Assembly: GCA_025457805.1 (NCBI GenBank)
Contig: JALOTR010000165.1
Span: forward strand, 1-12,932
Origin: Akkermansiaceae bacterium
Lineage (GTDB): Bacteria > Verrucomicrobiota > Verrucomicrobiia > Verrucomicrobiales > Akkermansiaceae
Length of the DNA: 12,932 nucleotides
Direction of reading: 5' to 3'
Positions 8,617 to 12,932 of the stretch are shown in pieces. The translations under genes were made by a program, and so were the position numbers. The notes beneath the pieces are model-generated. The model saw nothing but the letters and a program-made list of their open reading frames with translations. It had not been told where the DNA came from and searched no databases. The first letter of the stretch is position 1; each line of letters opens with the position of its first letter.

Positions 8617-9006
8617 TCAGGATTCGTTGAATTGGTTGGCGATCCGCCGGATGCCATGTTTGATCAGTGGAACATTGAAATTGATGAGCAGTCCGAGCGT
8701 TTTCTCGGAAAGCCTCAGATAGGTCATCAGTTGTGCCTGATGGATGGGAGCCAGTTGCTCGACTGCCTTCAGTTCGATAATCACCGAGTCGTTGACGAGA
8801 ATGTCCAAGCGATAACCAACTTCGATTTCAATCCCGTCATAGTGAACAGGCTGAGGTTTTTGGCGCTCCACCACGAATCCTCGTTTCGTGAGTTCATGAG
8901 CCAGGCATGCCTCGTAAGCGCTTTCCAACAATCCGGGCCCAAGCTTGCTATGAATCTTGAAGGCAGCATCCACGATTTCTTTGGCTATTTCATCAATGGT
9001 ATTCAT
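8617..9006 (-). CDS. GxxExxY-family protein (PD-(D/E)xK nuclease-like)
   Basis: A 129-residue protein of the GxxExxY family (PDDEXK_3-like). The name motif is GLLESAY at residues 25-31, within [22 protein letters not shown]-(D/E)xK-type core follows: D68 in YRLDILV and E78-x-K80 in IIELKAV, then [20 protein letters not shown]. No function is established for the family that I know of; the fold suggests DNA or RNA binding or cleavage. Length is typical and the frame is intact. The gene points the same way as metH and is wrapped by inverted repeats, which suggests it came in as a cassette. The start at 9006 gives the usual N-terminus of the family ([17 protein letters not shown]). No Shine-Dalgarno is seen. 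Confidence 0.92.
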   Translation of the reverse strand: MNTIDEIAKEIVDAAFKIHSKLGPGLLESAYEACLAHELTKRGFVVERQKPQPVHYDGIEIEVGYRLDILVNDSVIIELKAVEQLAPIHQAQLMTYLRLSEKTLGLLINFNVPLIKHGIRRIANQFNES

Positions 9007-9060
9007 GTCAGGAATTTATGTTTGAAAGAGAGGAAAAGGAGTAAAGATCCAACTGATCTA

Positions 9061-9093
9061 AAAACTTGGCGAACTTGGCGTCTTGGCGTTTCA
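9061..9093 (-). repeat. Right terminal inverted repeat of the GxxExxY unit
   Basis: Read on the minus strand this arm is TGAAACGCCAAGACGCCAAG, then TT, CGCCAAG and TTTT, matching the left arm except for the two-base difference and one extra A. Its outer edge lies one base past the TAG stop of the upstream metH half (9097-9095), so the coding end and the arm are almost flush. Confidence 0.92.
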
Positions 9094-9094
9094 C

Positions 9095-10189
9095 CTAACC
9101 AATCACCGGCACGACACGCGGTTGATGTCTGGCGACTCCCTTGGCGATGGCGGCGACGTGTTCGGGGGTGTTGCCGCAGCAGCCGCCGGCGAGGTTGAGG
9201 AGGCCGGCTTCCGCGAAGTCGGACATGAATTTTTCCATGTGCGGGGGTTCGAGGTCGAAGCCGGTGGGTGCGAGCGGATTGGGCAAACCGGCATTCGGAT
9301 AACACGAAACATGAGTGGTGGCGCACTCGGAGAGTTCTTCGAGGTGCGGCTTCATGAGGTCTGGGCCGAGCGAGCAATTCAGACCGATGGCCAGAGGATG
9401 GGTGTGGGCGAAGGCATTCCAGAAGGCTTCCACTTTCTGGGCGGAAATCATGGTTTCCCCACCGAGGCCGACGGCGGCGGAGATGATGATGGGCAAACGC
9501 AAACCGTCTTCCTGATAGACTTCCTGCACGGCGACGGCGGCGGCTTTCGCGTTGAGGGAATCGAAGATCGTTTCGATCATCAAAATATCACAACCGCCTT
9601 CGATGAGGCCGCGGATCTGGTGTTTGTAGGCGGTGAGGACTTGATCGAAGTTCACCACGCGGAAGCCAGGATCATTGGCGTCCGGCGAGTTGGTGAGGGA
9701 AACGGTGAGCGGCCCGATGGCTCCGGCGACGTAGCGCTTGCGGCCGGTGTCGCTGGCGATGTTGTCCGCCCATTTGCGGCAGAGGCGGGAGGATTCGACG
9801 TTCATTTCCCAGGCGAGTTCGTTGAGAAAGGGGTTCTCGATGATTTTCTGGAAGAACTCCGGATCCTTGCGTCCGCCGTGCTCGCGCGGGTCATCGACGA
9901 AGAATTCACTCTGCGCGATGCTGGTGGCGGAGAAGGTGTTGGTTTCGCAAATGTCGGAACCCGCTTCGTAAAAACGCTTGTGGATGTCGCCGATCACGTC
10001 GGGGCGGGTGATGCTCAGGATGTCGCCATTGTTGAGCAAATCCTTGTCCGTATCCGCAAAGCGCGGGCCGCGGGCATCGGCTTCGTTGAGGCCGTAGGTG
10101 CGGATGGTCGTCCCCATCGCCCCATCGAGGACGAAAATCCGTTCGGCGAGGGCGATTTTGAGTTCGTGAGTGCTATCGGGCTGCGGCAT
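9095..10189 (-). CDS. metH: Methionine synthase homocysteine-binding domain as a separate gene
   Basis: A 364-residue homocysteine S-methyltransferase domain equal to the N-terminal module of MetH. It opens with LAERIFVLDGAMGTTIRTYGL and has the ETNTF segment (82-86), GAIGP (156-160) and the three zinc-binding cysteines: C272 in GLNCSLGP and C337, C338 in GGCCGNTP. In intact MetH this domain activates homocysteine to accept the methyl group from methylcobalamin. The protein ends PRVVPVIG then TAG, where fused MetH continues through a short linker into the pterin domain. That continuation is found from 8564 onward, beyond the GxxExxY unit. The two halves together (about 364 plus 915 residues) equal a normal full-length MetH. 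It could work in trans with the other half. The candidate promoter ends only six bases before the ATG, so the mRNA may be leaderless. Confidence 0.93.
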   Translation of the reverse strand: MPQPDSTHELKIALAERIFVLDGAMGTTIRTYGLNEADARGPRFADTDKDLLNNGDILSITRPDVIGDIHKRFYEAGSDICETNTFSATSIAQSEFFVDDPREHGGRKDPEFFQKIIENPFLNELAWEMNVESSRLCRKWADNIASDTGRKRYVAGAIGPLTVSLTNSPDANDPGFRVVNFDQVLTAYKHQIRGLIEGGCDILMIETIFDSLNAKAAAVAVQEVYQEDGLRLPIIISAAVGLGGETMISAQKVEAFWNAFAHTHPLAIGLNCSLGPDLMKPHLEELSECATTHVSCYPNAGLPNPLAPTGFDLEPPHMEKFMSDFAEAGLLNLAGGCCGNTPEHVAAIAKGVARHQPRVVPVIG

Positions 10190-10195
10190 GGCAGC

Positions 10196-10224
10196 AGATT
10201 AGTGGAAATGGAAACCAGATTCAA
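10196..10224 (-). promoter_or_regulatory. Candidate sigma-70-type promoter of metH, possibly leaderless
   Basis: On the minus strand TTGAAT (10224-10219) and TAATCT (10201-10196) are separated by 17 bases. The -10 box ends six bases before the ATG at 10189, so initiation would fall on or next to the start codon. A six-base inverted repeat (CCAGAT 10215-10220 with ATCTGG 10240-10245) overlaps the -35 region and could bind a regulator. I see no S-adenosylmethionine, S-adenosylhomocysteine or cobalamin riboswitch in the 90-base leader space. Prediction by eye only. Confidence 0.4.
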
Positions 10225-10279
10225 GCAACAAATCGTCGTATCTGGATATGATGATGGGAAGTTTCGTGAGAAAACGAGA

Positions 10280-10313
10280 AGGGCCGGGGTGCGGATGAAG
10301 CGACCCCGGCCCT
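10280..10313 (-). terminator. Terminator of the MarR-type regulator gene
   Basis: An 11-base perfect stem (AGGGCCGGGGT at 10280-10290 with ACCCCGGCCCT at 10303-10313) encloses a 12-base loop, 21 bases after the marR-type stop. On the minus strand it is followed by a T-rich TCTCGTTTTCTC stretch. It should insulate metH from the regulator's transcript. Confidence 0.8.
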
Positions 10314-10334
10314 GCGCAGAATGAGCGATCTGGA

Positions 10335-10796
10335 TCAGGCGATCTGGGTGGAGGCGAGGGCGCGCTTGGTGTGCTCGACGGTTTCGGCGGCTTCTTCGTC
10401 CATGGAGGAAAGAATGCCGGCGAGGTCGGTGGCGATTTCCTTGCGCATGTGGGAAACGATTTCCACGCCTTTGGAAGTGATGCGGACCATGATTTTGCGG
10501 CGGTCATCGGAGGCATGGGTGCGCTCGACGTAGCCAAGCTTCTCGATGCGGTCCACAAGGCCGGTGGCGGCAGCGGTGGAGTGGCCCATCTTTTTCGCGA
10601 TGTCCGTCATGGTGAGGTATTCCTCGCTGGAGAGGTAGGTCAGGAGGAAGAACTGCGGATAGGAAAGATTTCCACGGTTCAACTCTTTCGAGAGGTTGAG
10701 AATGCAGCTGCGCTGGGTGAACAGGACGAAGTCTGCGAGGCGGCTGGCATCAGCCTTGATCAGAGCACTCTGGGTGCCCGAAGGGGTGTGTTTCAT
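10335..10796 (-). CDS. MarR-family transcriptional regulator
   Basis: A 153-residue winged helix-turn-helix protein of the MarR family. Residues 59-86 (EYLTMTDIAKKMGHSTAAATGLVDRIEK) form the helix-turn-helix, with the recognition helix at about 72-86. The wing is at 90-105 with the conserved DDRR at 97-100 (YVERTHASDDRRKIMVRIT), followed by a TSKG segment. The N- and C-terminal helices that form the dimer interface are present, and length is typical. Such proteins usually repress their own gene and one or more neighbours and release DNA on binding a small aromatic ligand or on cysteine oxidation; a single Cys31 is present. Its target is not evident: metH downstream is insulated by a terminator, and the metalloprotease lies divergently about 550 bases away. 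The start at 10796 has no Shine-Dalgarno; the preceding bases are a C-run. Confidence 0.92.
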   Translation of the reverse strand: MKHTPSGTQSALIKADASRLADFVLFTQRSCILNLSKELNRGNLSYPQFFLLTYLSSEEYLTMTDIAKKMGHSTAAATGLVDRIEKLGYVERTHASDDRRKIMVRITSKGVEIVSHMRKEIATDLAGILSSMDEEAAETVEHTKRALASTQIA

Positions 10797-10830
10797 GGGG
10801 GGGATGTGGGGTGGGGGAAACTCTCGGGGG
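10797..10830 (+). other. G-quadruplex-forming motif just before the marR-type start codon
   Basis: On the plus strand, four G-runs of 7, 4, 5 and 5 bases (10797-10803, 10808-10811, 10813-10817, 10826-10830) are separated by spacers of 4, 1 and 8 bases. That fits a four-tetrad-capable G4 motif, except that the last loop is one base longer than the usual seven-base limit; longer runs can shift the loops. It lies on the template strand in the presumed 5' untranslated region, so the mRNA leader would be C-rich. Confidence 0.55.
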
Positions 10831-10832
10831 AG

Positions 10833-10861
10833 AGATTAGCAAATTGCTTGCTGACGTTCAG
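10833..10861 (-). promoter_or_regulatory. Candidate promoter and operator of the MarR-type gene
   Basis: On the minus strand CTGAAC (10861-10856) and TAATCT (10838-10833) are 17 bases apart. The palindrome AGCAA-A-TTGCT (10838-10848), with a further GCTTGC step to 10852, lies inside the spacer and touches the -10 box. TTGC/GCAA half-sites overlapping the promoter are typical of MarR autorepression. The -10 hexamer equals the one proposed for metH. Confidence 0.4.
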
Positions 10862-11347
10862 ACCCTGGCAGATTTTCGGACACACCGATATTACGCAATC
10901 GCGTGACAACGGCAAATCCCCCGAAACCCGCGTCCGCTGGCTGGGGAAGCGGGTGCCCGGACGAATCCGAAACCTACCGCTTCACCGCATCCCTCTTCTC
11001 CGGTTGGACCCAAACCACCCGCCGGGGCAGGGATGCATGGGACAAGCCTTGCAGGAAAATCGCCATGATTCCGAGAGTTTGTCGATTTTCGTTAACCTGC
11101 GGCCGTTCTGCGGAATAGGGTCCGCCATGGGTGCCCCCGTGACGCCACCTCTTCACCACCGTCCAGTCATCAACCCATCCGATGGGATCACGTGAGGACC
11201 TCATCCATTCCTTCTCCATTCTTGATTATTGTGGCTGCAACTTCGGATCTCAGGAAATCAGCGGACTCTCGATTCCATTGATTTCCACTGCCGCTGATGC
11301 ACCATGAAGCAGCGTTGTCATTGACTTCCGAGTTCGACCTCAAACCC
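10862..11347. other. Gene-free divergent intergenic region with inverted repeats
   Basis: No open frame here looks like a protein; the longest (minus, 10974-11219, 81 codons) has no recognisable motif. The region holds several inverted repeats: ACCCGC/GCGGGT (10926-10931 and 10949-10954); GAAAATCG/CGATTTTC (11055-11062 and 11083-11090), framed by GCAGG/CCTGC; and two overlapping eight-base stems at 11253-11298. It must contain the metalloprotease promoter, which I could not place. A decayed gene or an unannotated small RNA is possible. Confidence 0.5.
11253..11298 (+). promoter_or_regulatory. Two mutually exclusive leader hairpins upstream of the metalloprotease
   Basis: GGAAATCA (11253-11260) is a perfect complement of TGATTTCC (11279-11286), while ATCAGCGG (11257-11264) is a perfect complement of CCGCTGAT (11291-11298). 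The stems share bases 11257-11260 and the downstream partner of the first lies in the loop of the second, so only one can form at once. They sit 50-95 bases before the ATG. A switch role is conjecture. Confidence 0.3.
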
Positions 11348-12932
11348 ATGAGACTGATTTCCATCCTGGCCCTGGTGCTTGCCTCATCCCTTGCGCAGGC
11401 GCAGACGATCAATGCCGTCTATTTCGGCCAAACCCATGTGTTGAAGGCCACGGATCCTTATTTCGGGCTGGTTGGCAATCGGGAAGCCCTGATCAAGGTG
11501 CACGTGACCGCACCCGGGGCACCTGCATCCCCTGCGGTCACGGCTACACTTTCACTCAGCGGGCAGCCCAACCTGGTGCTGACGCTCACCGGTCCGGCCA
11601 CGCTGCCGGCATCCATTCCTGACGGGCTTGGGGTGGTGCAGCATTCGTTTGCCAACACCTTCACCGGCTACATCCCCGCCACCTACGTGAAAACGGGCCT
11701 GCAGGTCACCGTGAATGCGGGGACGGCCACCACCACGATCACGAACATGAAGGTCGGTGCGCCCACCAAGGTCATCATGACCATGACGGATGTGCAGTAT
11801 TTCTCGGACACCAACTCGGACTACCCCAGCGGGATCTTTGCCGAGGTCGAGGCCAAGTGGCCGGTGGCGGATTTGGAAGTAAGACGCCTCGGGCATGTCG
11901 TTTTCCCTGAGCTGGTCATTCCGCCTCGCGGGGATGTGGGAGCCAAGGCTGTGCGCATCCGGTCCAAGGCGGAATATACGGCCAAGACCGGCCTTGCGTT
12001 TGATGGGGAACAAGCCGCCGCGCTGGCATGGAACGGTGCCCTCAAGCGGGCGGCCGGTCGCTCTGGCCGCTGGAGTTTGTTTTACCTGAATGTTTACAAT
12101 GCTTTTGCCGGCGGCCAGGCCGGTGGCTTCGCAGGCGTCGGCAGCGGCACTTCAGTGGGCATCCTCCACCACGAGCTGGGGCATGCGCTGTCGCTGCCGC
12201 ATTGGGGCGATAGTGCAGCCTATCCTTACAAGGGAGCCATGCATGGCATCTCGGCCCCATCGAATTACAACGGCACCCACGCGGGGCCTGCCTGGGCGTT
12301 CCACTTGCCCACGAAAAAGTTCATTCCGCCCACAGTGCAAACGGGCAACGTCGGAGGAAAGCCTGTGGGAACCTACAAGGTGGACCCGATGCAAGGCGGC
12401 GGCACTGGTTTCCAAGAGCCGGGTTACCTCTTGAATCACTTCTCCGATTACTCGGTGAATCAAATGCGCAACTACCTTCAGGGCCACGTCGTGGTGTGGA
12501 ACCCGGCGCTCGGGACCAGCGGCAGTTGGGCGCAGTGGAACCAGACGACGGGTGGCTACACGACGGCCGTCTCGAACAACGGTGTGCAGTTCCCCACCAC
12601 CCGCGACACCCAGGTGATAAGCATCATGGCTTCCATTTCCGGCTCGGATCCGGATGTGACCATGGTTTACCCACCGATCGGCCCCTACACGTCCGGCTTG
12701 ATCCGCTTGTTCGATCCCACGGTCGCGGCGGACCGCACTGCGGCCAACAACACCTTCAGTCCCACCAACGGCTCGGACCTTTGTGTGCGGGTGGTGCAGG
12801 GCGGCGTGACGAAGACTTATATGTTGGCCGCCTCGTGGGTGACCAACCAGGACCCGTTTTCCAGTGGCAGCCTCGTCACAGAAGCGATCAACCTCCCGGC
12901 TTCCGGTGGCACAGTGACCAAGATCGAATTGC
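11348..12932 (+). CDS. Secreted StcE/M66-like zinc metalloprotease, 3' end outside the window
   Basis: The frame is open from ATG 11348 to the window end (528 codons). Residues 1-18 (MRLISILALVLASSLAQA) are a signal peptide, probably cut before QT. The N-terminal part (YFGQTHVLKATDPYFGLVGNREALIKVHVTA) resembles the Ig-like lead-in of StcE/TagA-type M66 peptidases. The zinc site is HHELGHALSLPHWG: H275, E276, H279 and third ligand H285. A likely Met-turn is DPMQGGG with M348, so the order fits a metzincin. In the HExxHxxGxxH pattern the usual Gly is Ser282. StcE relatives cut mucin-type O-glycoproteins outside the cell; whether this one does is inference. The ATG at 11348 is chosen for the signal peptide; no Shine-Dalgarno is present. 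The 3' portion and any C-terminal sorting domain are not visible. Confidence 0.82.
   Translation, partial: MRLISILALVLASSLAQAQTINAVYFGQTHVLKATDPYFGLVGNREALIKVHVTAPGAPASPAVTATLSLSGQPNLVLTLTGPATLPASIPDGLGVVQHSFANTFTGYIPATYVKTGLQVTVNAGTATTTITNMKVGAPTKVIMTMTDVQYFSDTNSDYPSGIFAEVEAKWPVADLEVRRLGHVVFPELVIPPRGDVGAKAVRIRSKAEYTAKTGLAFDGEQAAALAWNGALKRAAGRSGRWSLFYLNVYNAFAGGQAGGFAGVGSGTSVGILHHELGHALSLPHWGDSAAYPYKGAMHGISAPSNYNGTHAGPAWAFHLPTKKFIPPTVQTGNVGGKPVGTYKVDPMQGGGTGFQEPGYLLNHFSDYSVNQMRNYLQGHVVVWNPALGTSGSWAQWNQTTGGYTTAVSNNGVQFPTTRDTQVISIMASISGSDPDVTMVYPPIGPYTSGLIRLFDPTVAADRTAANNTFSPTNGSDLCVRVVQGGVTKTYMLAASWVTNQDPFSSGSLVTEAINLPASGGTVTKIEL

Larger units (their letters stand above)
8577..9093. mobile_element. 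Candidate 517-bp TIR-bounded insertion unit carrying a GxxExxY gene
   Basis: Near-identical inverted arms (8577-8610 and 9061-9093) tightly enclose one small PD-(D/E)xK-like gene, with 6 bases between its stop and the left arm and 54 bases between the right arm and its start. The unit lies between the two metH halves. GC content in rows I counted inside it is about 50%, and about 33% in its leader, against 57-60% in flanking metH. No transposase and no clear target-site duplication are visible, so mobility would need a trans-acting enzyme or another route. Inference from architecture only. Confidence 0.6.

Noticed and set aside
10190..10279. A SAM, SAH or cobalamin riboswitch before metH
   Set aside because: Only about 90 bases lie between the terminator and the ATG, and none of the known conserved boxes is visible; only a six-base inverted repeat is present.
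9083..10324. 413-codon plus-strand frame opposite the homocysteine domain
   Set aside because: Gly- and acidic-rich low-information sequence, antisense to a conserved enzyme.
10371..11195. 274-codon plus-strand frame spanning the marR-type gene and the intergenic region
   Set aside because: Its first half is antisense to the regulator and the rest has no protein-like motif.
10974..11219. 81-codon minus-strand frame in the intergenic region
   Set aside because: No family resemblance, no start signal, and composition unlike the real genes.

Overview
This looks like a chromosomal segment from a member of the Verrucomicrobiota, probably near Verrucomicrobiaceae (inference). The signs are a GC-rich sequence, a surface protein whose C-terminal module (a DPxGxGxTNLxxYAFGxDP-type motif, ending in RFGRVKLMTLP) I associate with that group, a TGSDWCGWC-type exported thioredoxin-like protein, and no clear Shine-Dalgarno sequence before any gene. 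No rRNA, tRNA or CRISPR array was seen.

Layout. Plus strand, left: the 3' part of a large secreted/surface protein with one partial and eight complete IPT/TIG repeats (2-2560). Its stop codon overlaps the start of a polyprenol-phosphate-mannose-synthase-like family 2 glycosyltransferase (2560-3291). A convergent junction with a hairpin (3351-3369) separates these from a long minus-strand block. In transcription order that block is: a MarR-type regulator (10796-10335) with its own terminator; the homocysteine-binding half of cobalamin-dependent methionine synthase (10189-9095); a small GxxExxY protein inside terminal inverted repeats (9093-8577); the pterin/cobalamin half of methionine synthase (from 8564), which loses frame near 6263; the reactivation domain, open in another frame down to 5818; an exported thioredoxin-like protein (5761-4742) with a strong terminator; and CinA (4611-3376). 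Plus strand, right: after about 490 bp without a convincing gene but with several inverted repeats, a secreted StcE/M66-like zinc metalloprotease starts at 11348 and runs off the window.

Functionally, MetH makes methionine and regenerates tetrahydrofolate, CinA is a pyridine-nucleotide repair enzyme, and the repeat protein, thioredoxin-like protein and metalloprotease act outside the cytoplasm. The most notable region is metH. It is split exactly at the linker between the homocysteine and pterin domains, the split is occupied by a 517-bp TIR-bounded GxxExxY unit, and a separate one-base frameshift cuts off the S-adenosylmethionine-binding reactivation domain.
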